Positions 1 to 11,409 are shown, counted from the first letter of the stretch. The stretch is 64,000 bases of DNA from Prionace glauca (GCA_037974335.1 CM075729.1:112078437-112142436), one strand, 5' to 3'. Translations and numbers: made by a program. Notes: generated by a model not told the origin, from the letters alone.

Positions 1-60
1 TTACCAAATAAACCTGTTGGACTTTAACCTGGTGTTGTGAGACTTCTTACTGGGTGTCTT
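1..60 (-). repeat. Fragment of dispersed repeat family E
   Basis: On the minus strand this reads as the start of a repeat that recurs at 26046-26165 and 49940-50125 (+). All share a core like 'agaagtctcacaacacc' followed by 'aggttaaagtccaacaggtt'. It is cut by the window edge. The family is unnamed here; it looks like a short interspersed repeat. Confidence 0.7.
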
Positions 61-224
61 AGAGCTATGGTGATTTGTGGCAATATCAAAAGGAAGGTGA
101 GAAAATATATTGTCACACAAAGTCGTAGAGGTTGAGACTCAGTGCCAGAAATGATGGAAAATGCAGAAAACCTCAATCCATTTATAAGATATCTCGATGT
201 ACTCCTCAAGTGTGGTAAGCTGAA

Positions 225-828
225 CAGGAACATTGGACTCTTTTAAGATGCAGTTAGATAGGCACATGAGTGAAACGAGAATGGAGGGATATGGTAGGGG
301 ATATTAAATAGGGTTAAACCTCGGGAGACACCGGAAAGGCAGGCTGTAAGATTAATATTTTGACTTTATTCCACAGGTGGAGGTCCACCTCGTGTCAAAC
401 GAGGGGCATTCACGCGGCGGGTCGTGCCTGGGCTGCTCTTGGAAGTTCCAGGAGTGGCCTAGAACTTCGTGTCGGTGTGTGTGCTTGATCCTGGACCGGT
501 AGATGGGTGCCGCAACAGCTCAGTGACTAGCACTGCTGGCTGTGCAGGCACATGGATTTGGGCCTGTGTCTGTGGGAGTTTGTGCATTCTCCCTGTGGTT
601 GCGTGGGTTTCCTCCGGGCGCTCCGGTTTCCTCCCACAACCCAAAAATGTGCTCTCAGGCTAATCGGTTTTTACCAAATTGACACTATTTCTTCCCTGAA
701 TCTGACTGAGTAGGGTTCCATTCGTAGCCATGCAGGGTAGAATAGGTGCAGGGTGATGTGGCAGCGCGGGCTCGTTGGGCCGAAGGGCCTGTTTCCCGTG
801 CTGGGTTGTTCTTTGTTCTTTGTTCTTG
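225..828 (+). mobile_element. CR1-clade LINE, 5'-truncated 3' end (young copy)
   Basis: The last codons of ORF2 (ending DRHMSETRMEGYGRGY, stop near 304) are followed by a 3' UTR that ends in repeats of TTCTTTG. It is almost base-for-base the same as 16066-16665, so both copies belong to a recently active subfamily. Inside the UTR (about 505-690) lies a diverged copy of the tRNA-derived SINE body, starting at a tRNA-like 'agtgactagcactgctgg' and running through 'gcgtgggtttcctccgggcg'. The ORFs around 460-950 are UTR noise. Confidence 0.85.
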
Positions 829-834
829 AACGTG

Positions 835-1712
835 GCCCAAATAAGACCATAAGACATAGGAGCAGAATTATGCCACTCGGCCCATCGTGTCTGCTCCACC
901 ATTCGATCATGACTGCTATTTTTCTCATCCCATTCTCCTGCCTTTTCCATAACCGCTGATGCCCTTATTAACTAAGAACCTATCTATCTCTATCTTCAAG
1001 ATATTCAATGACTTGGCCTCCACAACCTCCCATAGATTCACCATTCCCTGGCTGAAGAAATGCCTACGCATCTCTGTTTTAGAGGATCATTCCTTTAGCC
1101 TGAGTTTGTGCCCTCTGGTTCTAGTTTTTGCTACTAGTGGAAACATCCTCTCCACTGTATCCAGGCCTCGCAATATCCTGTAAGTTTCAATAAGACCCTC
1201 CCTCATCCTTCTAATCTTCAATGAATACAGTCCCAGAGTCCTCAATCGTTACTCATGCAACATCTCTTCATTCCAGGGATCATTCTTATGAACCTCCTCT
1301 GGAGGCCAGCATATCCTTCCTTACATTATGAGGTCCAAAAATGCTCACAATACTTCAAATGGGATGTGACCAGAGCCTTATACAGCCTCAGATGTACATC
1401 CCTGCTCTTGTATTCCAGCCCTCTTGACATGCTAACATTGCATTTGCCTTCCTAAACGCCGACTGAACCTGCACATTAACTTTAAGAGATTCTTCAACAA
1501 TAACTCCCTCGTCCCTGTGTGTTTCTGATTTCCTAAGCATTTTCTCATTTAAGAAATGGTCTATGCTTCCATTCCTCCCACCAAAATGCATAACCTCACA
1601 GTTTTGTACATTATATTTCTGCCACTCCTTTGCCCACGATCCTAACTTGTCCAAGTCCTTCTCCGGACCCCCTGCTTCCTCAATACTACCTGTACCTCTA
1701 CATATCTTTGTA
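835..1712 (-). mobile_element. CR1-clade LINE fragment, decayed
   Basis: The 3' end of the element lies at about 835 ('ataagaccataagacatagg') and it runs back into the reverse transcriptase C-terminal region by 1700. In minus frames one sees the CR1 pieces WNTRAG and MDKLGSWAKEWQKYNVQNCEVMHFGG, but stops and indels are common. It belongs to an older subfamily than the copy just to its left. Confidence 0.85.
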
Positions 1713-1913
1713 TGCTGGAAAGTGTGGTTCGGCTATGTTTCTCGGTTGTCAGGTGGTACAAACTTGATGGGCAGAGCGGTCCCTGTTTGTATGACAAACT
1801 TTCCATGTATCTGAGATTATTTGGCATAGAAATATTGAACAAACAAATTATTTCCACATGTCACAAAGCCCTAAAATATTGTTTAATATTTTCCCTGAAT
1901 TTTTTTCTGTCAG

Positions 1914-2008
1914 TTCCTCGCAGATTTCATCTAACGACAGATCCAAGGTTGGTAAATGAAACCAAGACTTATTTTAAGAGATGTTTATTTCATCTCTCAA
2001 ACATCTAA
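1914..2008 (+). CDS. NCR3-like: 3' (tail) exon of an upstream NKp30-like paralogue
   Basis: This exon and its flanks match the tail exon of gene A at 25734-25918. From the pyrimidine-rich acceptor through the stop the two align without a gap for about 80 bases, then with small indels for another 80. Read in phase 1 after the first AG (1912-1913), the frame gives VPRRFHLTTDPRLVN then ETKTYFKRCLFHLSNI and a stop at 2006; gene A has VNCRLYIMPKPRLVN then GAITYFKGSL at the same place. A second AG at 1922-1923 would instead give only Asp-Phe-Ile and a stop at 1932. The leader, V and membrane exons must lie left of the window. The duplication is well supported; the coding reading is less sure. Confidence 0.55.
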
Positions 2009-2698
2009 AACTTTAGTTTAATTCCAATTCTTTTTTTTGAAGTGTTGAACCAATCTCCGCATAAGTCTATTTCACTGGTGAGTAATGAATCCTTAATATG
2101 AAGTTTGACTTCAGATTGTTTTTGGCATTGGGTGGGCCATCTTAAGAGGAAAGGTTAGACAGGCTAGGTTTGTCTCCACTGGAGAAGAGTAAGTAGCAAC
2201 TTGATTGAAACTTTTAGGGGTACTGACAGAATGGATGTGGCAATGATGCCTCCTCTTTTGGGGCAATGTAGCACTAGGGCTTGTGTTCAGAAATAAGGTG
2301 TCACCCATTGTAGATGGAGAGGAGACAGATTTGTTTCAATCAGATGATCATGAGTTTTTGGAACTCTCTTCCTCAACGAGTGTTGGAAGCAAAGTCCTTA
2401 TATATGTTTAAGGCAGAGGTGGATAGATTCTTCATAAACTAAGGGGTGGGGAGGTGATAATTAATCAGGGGAAAGGATGATGCAGATTTGAGGTTACTAA
2501 CAAATTAACCATGATCTTATTGAGCAGACTGGCAGACTGTTTGGTTGACTGCTGCTCCTTGTTCGTATGCTCCAATTATGGCGTTGCAGGATATTGATAT
2601 TTCTAATATTCTACTTTTTGTCTCAACTCTCCATTCAGAAAAACGTGATGGAAGATCATCACCTAGAATTGACCATCAGGTACACTATCCCTTATGGT
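2009..2698. other. Non-genic stretch; 3' flank then decayed CR1
   Basis: The first 100 bases continue the duplication shared with 25.9 kb. About 2100-2560 reads as a heavily decayed CR1 piece on the plus strand (for example 'ggagaagagtaagtagc' and 'cctcaacgagtgttggaagc'). No gene was seen. Confidence 0.5.
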
Positions 2699-2962
2699 AG
2701 GGGCAGTATGGTGGCACAATGGTTAGCCTTACAGCGCCAGGGACCCTGGTTCAATTCCCGGCATGAGTATGTGGAGTCTGCTCAATCTCCCGTATCTTCA
2801 TGAGTTTTCTCCGGGTGCCCCACTTTCCCCCCACAGTCTGAAAGACACACTGGTTCGGTATTTTGGCTGTGCTAAATTCTCCCTCAATGTGTCCAAACAA
2901 GTACCACAGTGTCACAACGAAGGGATTTTTATCATTATGATAAAAGCTACTTGTGTCATGAA
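2699..2962 (+). repeat. tRNA-derived SINE, type A
   Basis: The head is 'gtggcacaatggttagc' with a B-box-like 'ggttcaattcccggc'. The body is 'tgagttttctccgggtgccc', and the tail belongs to the 'cattatgataaaagctacttgtg' variant. The whole family in this window shares this head and body but carries two different tails. Confidence 0.85.
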
Positions 2963-3424
2963 TGAATCAGCTTTAAATTTTAAAACTTTAACCTCAAAGT
3001 CTGCACTTCTTGGCATACCTCATTAAATAGTTGTGATTCAGGTTGCTGGTCTAATCCTTGAAAACATTTCTCAAACTCAACCGACTGCTTGAAATGGTGA
3101 ATGGAACTAATTTGAAAATATCATGTTCTAGTGTATTAACTATCAGAGTGAACGGATCTCTTATTGTGTTTTACAACTGGCATTCCAGAATGATGAGAGC
3201 TATCCTGGTGGGCTTTTTTGCCACATGAGTAACTTATTTGCAGCACCAACTTAATGATCCCATCAGAGATCAGTAAGAAGATCGCAGCTGGTCTATTCAT
3301 ACCTGCTGACATTCGCAACGGTATTAAACAGTGCACTTGTAATAGCTGAACTATTGAGACTTAAAATATTATTATTAAAAAATCATTCTGATCATAAATA
3401 AATCCGAGATTATTCATCTGATTT

Positions 3425-4345
3425 TTAATTCATTCATGGGATGCCAGCATTGCTGGCTGGGCCAGGATTGGTTGTCCATCCCTTTTCTTTCATTCATTCA
3501 TGCGACATGCGCATCGATGGCTGTCCAGCATTTATTGCCCATCGCTAGTTGCCCTTGGGAAGGTGGTGGTGAGCTGCCTTCTTGAACCGTTGCAGTCCCT
3601 GAACACAATGCCTTAAAGGGAGAGAATTTCAGTATTTTGATCCAGCGCATGCGAAGGATCAGGTGATATGTTTGTAAGCCAGGATGGTGAGTGGCTTGGA
3701 AAGGAACTTGCAGGTGGTAGTGTTCCAATGTATCTGTTGCCCTTATCCTTCTAGATGGAAGTGGTCATCGGTTTGGAGGGTGCGGCATAAGGATCTTTGG
3801 TGAATTCCTGCAGTGCATCTTGTAGATAGTGCACACTGCTGCTACTGACTGTCAGTGATGGAGGGAGTGGATATTTGTTGATGTGTGCCGATTAAGTGGG
3901 CTGGTTTGTCCTAGGTGCTGTCAAGCTTCTTCAGTGTTGTTGAAGCTGCATCCAGCCAGGAAAGTGAGGAGTATTCCATCACACTCCTGATTTGTGCCTT
4001 GAAAATGATAGATAAGCTTTGGAGGGATCGGGAGGTGAGTTACTCACCACAGTATTCCAAGATTTTGACCTGCTCTTGTAGCCACTGTGTTAATGTGGCA
4101 AGTCCAACTGAGTATCTGGTCAATGGTAACCCCCAAGGATGTTGATATTGGGGGAATTTAGTGATGGTAACATCATTGAATGTCAAAGAGAGTGGTTAGA
4201 GTGTCTCTTATTGGTGATGGTGCATTTGTGTGGCGCAAATGTTACTTGCAACTTGTCAGCCCAATCGTGGATATTGTCCAGATTTTGCTGTATTTGAACA
4301 TGGACTGGTTCAATATCTGAATGGTGCTGACCTTGACCTGAGTAG
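3425..4345 (-). mobile_element. Second LINE family (non-CR1 reverse transcriptase), 3' part
   Basis: Its 3' end is at about 3430 ('gggatgccagcattgctggc'), shared with the tail of SINE type B. Landmarks on the minus strand are the RT C-terminal stretch around 3910-4140, whose antisense text includes 'gtcaagcttcttcagtgttg' and 'gtcaatggtaacccccaagg'. This abundant elasmobranch LINE encodes a jockey-like RT (an ILGV-(T)-I-D-Q-(K)-L-N-W motif in better copies). Here it is broken by many stops and is not coding. Confidence 0.75.
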
Positions 4346-4614
4346 CATGCCAGGCCATTTCAGAGGGCATTTAAGAGTTAATCACATTGATTTGGGTCTG
4401 GTGCCACTGAAACGCCAGAGCAGGTCAAAGCAGTAGATTCCTTTTCCGAAAGGACATTAGTGAACAAATATTTTTTAAAAATGACAATCGGCAATCAACT
4501 CGGGTCCCCTTAGCATTACCCTGAGTCTCTGGATTACTAGCCCGGTGAGAATACAACTACACCAACTTCTCCCCACTTTAAATATTTTACTGACAGCACA
4601 AAACTGACACAAGG

Positions 4615-4745
4615 ATAAAGTTAAAGTTAAGATTTATTTATTAGTTATAAGTAAGGTTTACATTAACACTGCAATGAAGCAACTGTGAAATTTCCGAGTC
4701 ACCACAGTCTGACGCCTGTTCGGGTCAATGCACCTAATCAAATAT
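4615..4745 (-). repeat. SINE type A, tail-2 fragment
   Basis: This holds only the 3' tail, with a reverse complement of '...cagtgttaatgtaa' near 'ttacattaacactgcaatg', plus a piece of the body. It is truncated. Confidence 0.8.
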
Positions 4746-6044
4746 ATTGCCAACGGCATTACGCACAGTCAGTAAATGACTAAATAACAATTAGAGTTAA
4801 CAACATGGTTGCTAGCAATTGCTTAACTGTAGAATGTTATTTTAACTTTAAATGCTAATTTTTGGCAAAAAAAAAACGTTTGAGCTGAAGTGTTGGCACA
4901 GGAAACTGGGCATCCAAGGCACATGTACAAAATAAATCGCCTGAATGTATGAAAATTACATTGTTTTGTTCCTTATAAAAACAACAAAGCGATTGTCATC
5001 ATCTATTTAATGTGTATAATGCAGTCTAATGAATTTGATAATGTGCAGTATGGCACACTGATCTTCAATGAAGGGAAGCGAACATTCCAAATTTCCGTAG
5101 ATAACGATAAGGTGAGTTCGTTAAATAAAATAATTTTCAATTCACTTAGCATGTTACCATCATGCATATTTCATATTATGGAGGCACGCAACTAAAACCC
5201 TGCATCCATTTGTCCATCTATCTATCTATCCGTCTATCGTTCATAAGATCAACAACATCATCAATAAGGCAGATAAATTCTTCCATAATTATTTATATGA
5301 ATTGTTTAAATACATTGTAGCCCTAATATGCACTCCGTAACTCGGCAACACTGAAACCTAATTATTATATTCTCCACGATCAACCAACATTGACTGATAA
5401 ATGTATTCTGTGATGCATTTTAGGCAACTGCATTGTTGGATTTAACTGGTTAATTACAGGATTTCAATGTTAACATTTTAATTCTGAATAGTAAAAGGAA
5501 AGCTGTAAGAAATTGTGACAAAATTATAGTGGAATTAAACACCCACGCATCACAGTATCTTTGATACATGAAAACACATCAGGATGAACCTTGTCGTAGA
5601 CAAAATAACAAAATGTTGTTTCTTTCGAAATACTATTTCCTGGTGCTACTTTCTTTAAGCATCTATTTCTTTTCAAGCAGACAAATACAGAAGAAAATGT
5701 ACAATATTGTACATTGAAAGTCAATGAAGTGTAGCGAAGTGTTGTCCATCCGTGGAGAAAGATAAGATTGCATGTGGTTTTGGAGCGGGATTGAAGCCAC
5801 TAAACACGTCAACCATCGACAACATGCTTTTTGCACATTATAGAGACGTTAAAGTCAAACCTACCTACCTATCAACTACCTACCTATCTGTCTATCTATC
5901 CATCCCTCCTGATTTTTCGAAAAGACATTATTTTCATTTCCTGCAATGTTATCTTATGAATCAAAGAAGTTCTTTATTCTTTACAAGTGTTACATTATTA
6001 TTGTTATCAGGCGAAGCAAGCTATCCTGAGAATAAAGATACATA
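4746..6044. other. Non-genic stretch with short tetranucleotide repeats
   Basis: This is AT-rich sequence without a recognisable gene. Two small TATC/TACC tracts lie at 5211-5240 and 5865-5910. The open frames here are short and show no family resemblance. Confidence 0.6.
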
Positions 6045-7372
6045 AGAACATAAGAAATAGGAGTAGGAGTAGGCCATCTAGCCCTTCAAGCCTGCCCCGC
6101 CATTCAGTAAGATCATGGTTGATCTGAAGTGGCTCAATTCCACTTTCCCGCTTTCTCCCCATAACTCTTTATTCTCTTGCCTGTCAAAAACCTATCTACC
6201 CGTGTCTTAAATATATTTAGCAAGGTAGCCTCCACCACTTCAGTGGGCAGAGATTTCCAGAAATTCACCTCCCTTTGAGTGAAGAAGTTCCTCCTCAACT
6301 CCGTTCTAAACTGCATATTTTGAATTGTTCAAAATTATTTTGAAGGCTGTGCCCTCTAGCCCTGCTGTCCTTTCTGAGCGGGAAGAATCTCTGTCCCTCT
6401 ACCCTATCCATCCTTTTCATTATCTTATACATCTCTATAAGATCGCCCCTCATCTTTCTAAACTCCAACAAGTACAGACCCAGTCTATGTAGTCTCTCTT
6501 CATAGTCTAACCCCTCCATCTCCGGTATCAGCCTAGTGAACCTCCTCTGCACTCCTTCCAAGGCCAAAATATCCTTGCGCAAGTGCGAAGACCAAAACTG
6601 CACACAGTACTCCAGCTGCAGCCTCACCAGTGCCCTGTGCTGTTGCAGCAAGACCTCCCTGCTTTTGTTTTCTATCCCCCTCACTATAAAGGCCACCATC
6701 CCATTCGTCTTCTTGTTCACCTGCTGCACCTGCAGACTGGGTTTTTGCGACTCATGGACAAAGACCCCCAGGTCCCTCTGCACCGTAGCATGCTGCAGCT
6801 TTTCTCCCTTTAAATAGTAATCCCTCTTACTATTATTCCTGCCAAAGTGGATAACCTCACACTTGCTAACATTGTACTCCAGCTGCCAGGTCCTCGCCCA
6901 CTCGCTCAGCCTATCCAGATCCCTCTGCAGACTTTCCACACCCTCTGCACAATTTGCTTTTCCACTCATCTTTGTGTCATCAGCAAATTTCGTCACCCTA
7001 CACTCAGCCCCCTCCTCCAGATCATCTATATAAATGGTAAATAGCTGAGGTCCCAGCACCGATCCCTGTGGCATTCCACTAGTCACCAACCGCCAATCAG
7101 AATAGCACCCATTGATACCAACTCTCTGCCTCCTATTAGACAACCAATCCTCTATCCACGCTAACACCTTACCCCCAACTTCGTGACTCCTAACCTTCTG
7201 AAGCAACCTTTCGTGCGGCACCTTATCAAACTCCTTTTGAAAATCGACAAACACCACATCCACCGGTTCCCTTCTGTCTACCACATTCGTCACATCCTCA
7301 TAGAAATCCAATAAATTCATCAAACACGACTTCCCCTTAAGGAATCCGTGCTGCGTCTGCTCTATCAAACCA
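6045..7372 (-). mobile_element. CR1-clade LINE, 5'-truncated, with long RT frame
   Basis: The copy runs from its 3' end ('cataagaacataagaaatag' at 6044) back to an abrupt truncation at about 7372. It carries the RT C-terminal half in a long open frame (7368-6295). The final domain (FWKSLPTEVVEATLLNIF) continues in another frame at 6316-6134, so there is a shift near 6300-6330. It is 5'-truncated like most CR1 copies. Confidence 0.9.
6295..7368 (-). CDS. CR1 ORF2 remnant: reverse transcriptase C-terminal half
   Basis: This 357-codon frame of the LINE above encodes the end of a non-LTR reverse transcriptase and the CR1 3' domain. Visible RT blocks, in order, are VDVVFVDFQKEFDKVPHERL, then GMPQGSVLGPQLFTIYIDDL, then KFADDTK (the F-A-D-D catalytic box), then RDLGVFVHES. 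The CR1-typical EYCVQFW, VQRRFTRLIPEM and KMRGDLIEMYKIM follow. The endonuclease domain and ORF1 are missing by 5' truncation, so the copy cannot move itself. SKAFD has become QKEFD. It is a transposon relic, not a host gene. Confidence 0.9.
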   Translation of the reverse strand: MIEQTQHGFLKGKSCLMNLLDFYEDVTNVVDRREPVDVVFVDFQKEFDKVPHERLLQKVRSHEVGGKVLAWIEDWLSNRRQRVGINGCYSDWRLVTSGMPQGSVLGPQLFTIYIDDLEEGAECRVTKFADDTKMSGKANCAEGVESLQRDLDRLSEWARTWQLEYNVSKCEVIHFGRNNSKRDYYLKGEKLQHATVQRDLGVFVHESQKPSLQVQQVNKKTNGMVAFIVRGIENKSREVLLQQHRALVRLQLEYCVQFWSSHLRKDILALEGVQRRFTRLIPEMEGLDYEERLHRLGLYLLEFRKMRGDLIEMYKIMKRMDRVEGQRFFPLRKDSRARGHSLQNNFEQFKICSLERS

Positions 7373-7539
7373 TTAAAGATGTAAAGTTATCGTATGTGAG
7401 AATGTCATTCAAAAACATTTGGGGAACAATTCAATATTTCTTATCCAGCAAGTTCTACAAATTCCACAGATGGTGTCATGTAGGAACTTTCTCACAAGTT
7501 TAAGTCACAATGTTGCGTCCAGAAGGAAAGTCAATGTTT

Positions 7540-7655
7540 ATTTCGTGGTTACTAGTGGGCTTACATTAACACTGCAATGAAGTTACTGTGAAAATCCCGT
7601 AATCACCACATCCTAGTGCTTGTTCGTGTACATTGAGGGAAAATTTAGCATGAAA
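7540..7655 (-). repeat. SINE type A, tail-2 fragment
   Basis: The text 'gcttacattaacactgcaat' followed by 'gaagttactgtgaaaatccc' is the reverse complement of the second tail type. Head and body are missing. Confidence 0.8.
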
Positions 7656-8004
7656 ACACAATTGTCGGTTTTATTGCAACTTTGGCCAAGTATATGTTTG
7701 ATAGAGCAATAAATCATCTGAAGTATGCTTAAGCCAATTAGGCAATCGCAAAATTCATAATTCTTTGGAAAATGTATTTTCACCATCATTTGGTGGTGTT
7801 CAGTGTGTTTACCTCCTAGCTCCACTTTGAAACAGTGTAAAAATGCATGGCTGTGTTGTCCATGCACATTTCAGCCTCTTTCCCCTTCAGTCACAGAGAT
7901 AGTTACCTGGATGATATAGTTGTGCAAGGTAGTTGGAGCATGTTGAACAAGGTCAGCGATAGATCAGAACTAGAGAGAGATTGACAATGTTGAATTTTTT
8001 GAAG

Positions 8005-9230
8005 GGGTAACCAAGAAGGTAAATGAGGTCAGTGCAGTTGATGTTGTCCACATGGACTTTAGCAAGGCCTTTGACAAGGTACCAGATGGTAGGTTGTTGC
8101 ATCAGGTTAAATCTCACGGGATCCAGGGCGAGGTATCTAAATGGATACAAAATTAGCTTCTTGCAAGAAGCCAGAGGGTGATTGAAGAGAGTTATTTTTC
8201 AAACTGGAGGCCTGTGACCACCGATGTACCTCAGGGATCAGTGCTGGGTCCACTGTTAATTGTAATTTATATTAATGATTTGGATGAGAGTATAGGACGA
8301 ATGGCTAGTAAGTTTGCAGATAATGCCAAGATTGGTGGCATAGTAGACAGTAAAGAGAGTTATCTCTGCTTGCAATAGGAACTTGATAAATTGGGCCAGT
8401 GGCCTGATGAATGGCAGCTGGAGTTTAATTTAAATAAATGCGAGGTGATGCATTTAGATAGATTGAACCAGGGCAGGACTTAATCAGTTAATGGTAGGGC
8501 GTTGGGGAGAGTTACAGAGTAAAGATATCTAGAAGTACATGTTCATAGCTCCTAGTAAGTGGAGTCACAGGTGGATAGAGTGGTGAAGACGGCATTCAGC
8601 ATGCTTGGTTTCATTGGTCAGAGCACTGAATACAGGAGTTGGGATGTCGTGATGAAGTTGTCCAAAACATTGATAAGACCACACTTGGAATACTGTGTAC
8701 AGTTCTGGTCATCCTATTATAGAAAGGATATCATTAAACTAGAAAGAGTGCAGCAAAGATTTACTAGGATGCTACTGGGGCTTGATGCGTTATAAGGAGA
8801 GGTTGGATAGACTGGGACTTTTTTCTCTGGAGCGTAGAAGGCTGAGGGTGATCTTAGAAAGGTCTATAAAATAAGGAGGGGCAGAGATCAGCTAGATAGT
8901 CAGTATCTTTTCCCAAAGGTAAGGGAGTCTAAAACTAGAGGGCATAGGTTTAAAATGAAAGGAGAGAGATGCAGAACTGTTTCACAGTTGTTTCACACAA
9001 ATGTTGACGAGTGTCTGGAACAAGCTGCCAGAGGTAGTCGTAGAAGCGGGTACAATTTTGTCTTTTAAAAAGCATTTAGACCTTTACATGAATAAGATGG
9101 GTATAGAGTGATATGAGCCAAATGCGGGCAATTGGGATTAGTTTAGGGATTTAAAAAACAAGGGTAGCATGGACAAGTTGGATAGAAGAGCCTGTTTCCA
9201 TGCTGTAAATCTTTATGATTCTATGTTGCC
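8005..9230 (+). mobile_element. CR1-clade LINE, decayed, RT to 3' end
   Basis: It starts near the RT block VHMDFSKAFDKVPDGRL (8045) and ends with 'catgctgtaaatctttatga' at about 9220, the CR1 3' end. The frame is split among several ORFs (8178-8378, 8559-8795), with VPQGSVLGPLLIVIYINDL, KFADNAK and RPHLEYCVQFWSSYYRKDI still readable. It is closely related to the copy at 13355-14215. Confidence 0.9.
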
Positions 9231-9235
9231 GTAGA

Positions 9236-9574
9236 CACAAGACAATGGGGGTGTTGCTTGTGGCATTAAGGACTGAAGAAAGTGCTGCACTGTCATTGTT
9301 TCCCCTATTAATACATTGTGCTTTCTTATCTTTAAGACACTATCAGCACTTCTTTTCTTCCTTAAAACTTCCATTGGCATCAGTGTTTCCATGACATATT
9401 TTCATCGGTTCCCCTACGTAGTAAATCTTCCTGTTGACTAATGTTTCGTGGTTGCAAAGTACGTTGGAGAGAATACCAAAGATTTAGGCTGATTGATTGG
9501 GTAACAAATTGTCCCTATATTGGACCTCCCTGATCCTCACACATTAGGCATAGACTAAAATCATGAATAGGTCA
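9236..9574. other. Non-genic stretch
   Basis: No gene or confident repeat was seen. The sequence is of average composition and has short ORFs only. Confidence 0.5.
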
Positions 9575-9583
9575 CTGACAATG

Positions 9584-9652
9584 GGACGGCGGCGCGGGCT
9601 CGTTGGGCCGAAGGGCCTGTTTCCCGTGCTGTGTTGTTCTTTGTTCTATTAA
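9584..9652 (+). mobile_element. CR1 3'-end stub
   Basis: Only the last ~65 bases of the young CR1 subfamily are present ('gcgcgggctcgttgggccga' to 'gttgttctttgttct'). This is an extreme 5' truncation. Confidence 0.8.
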
Positions 9653-10094
9653 TTGTAGTGAATTGCATTTAAAAAGATACACAGATAAGCACTTCAAGCA
9701 TCCTACGTTCCAAGAACTAAAAAACTGATAATATCAGGTAGATCCTTTACTCCCAGCACGATTATGATAGATAGAAAGATCTCCTTTGCTGCAAATGTCC
9801 ATGATTCTATGTTATATTCATCCACTGAGCAAATTATCTTAGCAGATTTGTGTCTTATCAGGAGGAATAGGCGACTGACCAAGACAGCAGACTGGTGTAA
9901 CAGACTAATCTGTCAGTATTGCGGCCTTTAGGGAGGACGGCTGGCTAAATGCTGGCAGAAAAGGAAAAAACAAACATCAAAATATTAGAAATTGAAAGTG
10001 AAATAAAAAATGTGCAACCTTAAATAAAAACAGAAACCAGCAGAGCCTGTCCTGAGGAATAGGTTATCAGCCTTTACAGCAATTTAATCCACAG

Positions 10095-10375
10095 GATTCA
10101 CCAGTTGATTAGAAAATTGGCAAATAGTGTTCAACCCAGAGATGTATGACGTAATACATTTGGGGAGATTAAACAGGACGTGGGATTACATATTAAATGA
10201 TAGGATACCCAACGGAATAGAGGAAATTAGGGTCTTGGGAGTGAATCCTGATAAGGTGGTTAAGGAGGCAAATCAATTTCTCCAATTATTAGTCCAAGCA
10301 GGGAGGTTAAGTTGGGACAATATAAAATATTACTTAGGCCACAACTTGAGACTGCCATATTCAAGATGGTAATTT
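10095..10375 (+). mobile_element. CR1 fragment, old
   Basis: The text reads like the CR1 region after the RT (Q-FNPEMYDVIHLGRLNRTWDY), in a frame at 10127-10372. It is diverged and short, with both ends lost. Confidence 0.7.
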
Positions 10376-10424
10376 TTGCGAGCTGTACCCAGCATATCTC
10401 CAGTTATAACTTTTACTAATAAGT

Positions 10425-10544
10425 GGAATTTTACCGGCATGACTGCTCAACATTCATATGATCCCACCTGAGGTCAACGGAGAATGCTGTTCTCCGAGCC
10501 TGGCGACATCCTTGGGATCGGGGTGGGTGTGCCGGTAAAATTCC
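10425..10544. mobile_element. Small inverted-repeat element (MITE-like)
   Basis: A perfect 15-base inverted repeat, GGAATTTTACCGGCA, sits at 10425-10439 and in reverse complement at 10530-10544. Between them is a second palindromic core around 'ggagaatgctgttctccg'. Size and structure fit a miniature non-autonomous DNA element, though no target-site duplication was obvious. It could also be one part of a larger repeat. Confidence 0.5.
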
Positions 10545-10569
10545 GGCCATAGAATCAGAAAATCATAGA

Positions 10570-11408
10570 ATAAGAACATAAGAAATAGGAGCAGGAGTAG
10601 GCCATCCAGCCCTTCGAGCCTGCCCCGCCATTCAATAAGATCATGGCTGATCTGTCGTGACTCAGTTCCACTTTCCCGCCCTCTCCCCATAACCCTTAAT
10701 CGCCTCTCTTATCAAAAACCCATCAACCCGCTTCTTAAAAATATTTAGTGAGGCAGCCTCCACCACTTCAAGGGGCAGAGAATTCCAGAGATTCACCACC
10801 CTTTGAGTGAAGAAGTTCCTCCTCAACTCCGTTCTAAACCGCCCCCCCTTTATCTTGAGGCTGTGCCCCCTAGTCCTACTGTCTTTTTTGAGCGGGAAGA
10901 GTCTCTCCACCTCTATCCTATCCATCCCATTCATCATCTTATACGTCTCAATGAGATCTCCCCTCATTTTTCTAAACTCTAACGAGTACAAGCCTAATTT
11001 ATTCAGCCTCTCCTCATAGTTCAACCCCCTCAACTCCGGTATCAGCCTAGTAAACCTCCTCTGCACTCCCTCCAAGGCCAAAATATCTTTGCACAGGTGC
11101 GGCGCCCAAAACTGCACACAGTACTCCAGCTGCAGCCTCACCAATGCCCTATACAGCTGCAACAAGTCCTCCCTACTTTTATATTCAATCCCCCTCGCTA
11201 TGAAGGCCAGCATCCCATTCGCCTTCCTGACCACCTGCTGCACCTGCAAGCTGGGTTTTTGTGACTCATGTACAAGGACCCCGAGGTCCCTCTGCACCGT
11301 CGCCTGCTGCAGTTTTCGCCACGTAAGTAATAGTCCTTCCTACCATTATTTCTACCAAAGTGGACCACCTCACACTTGCCAACATTAAATTCCATTTGCC
11401 ATTTCCTG
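10570..11408 (-). mobile_element. CR1-clade LINE, 5'-truncated
   Basis: Its 3' end is at 10572. An open frame at 11297-10662 encodes QRDLGVLVHES, then EYCVQFWAPHLCKDI, VQRRFTRLIPEL and FFTQRVVNLWNSLPLEVVEA. It breaks at 11408, directly against a SINE on the same strand. The same subfamily occurs at 23200-24375. Confidence 0.9.
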
Positions 11409-11409
11409 G

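Noticed and set aside
459-950. ORFs in the CR1 3' UTR, repeated at 16296-16780
   Set aside because: They recur only because the CR1 UTR is duplicated; the UTR is not known to code.
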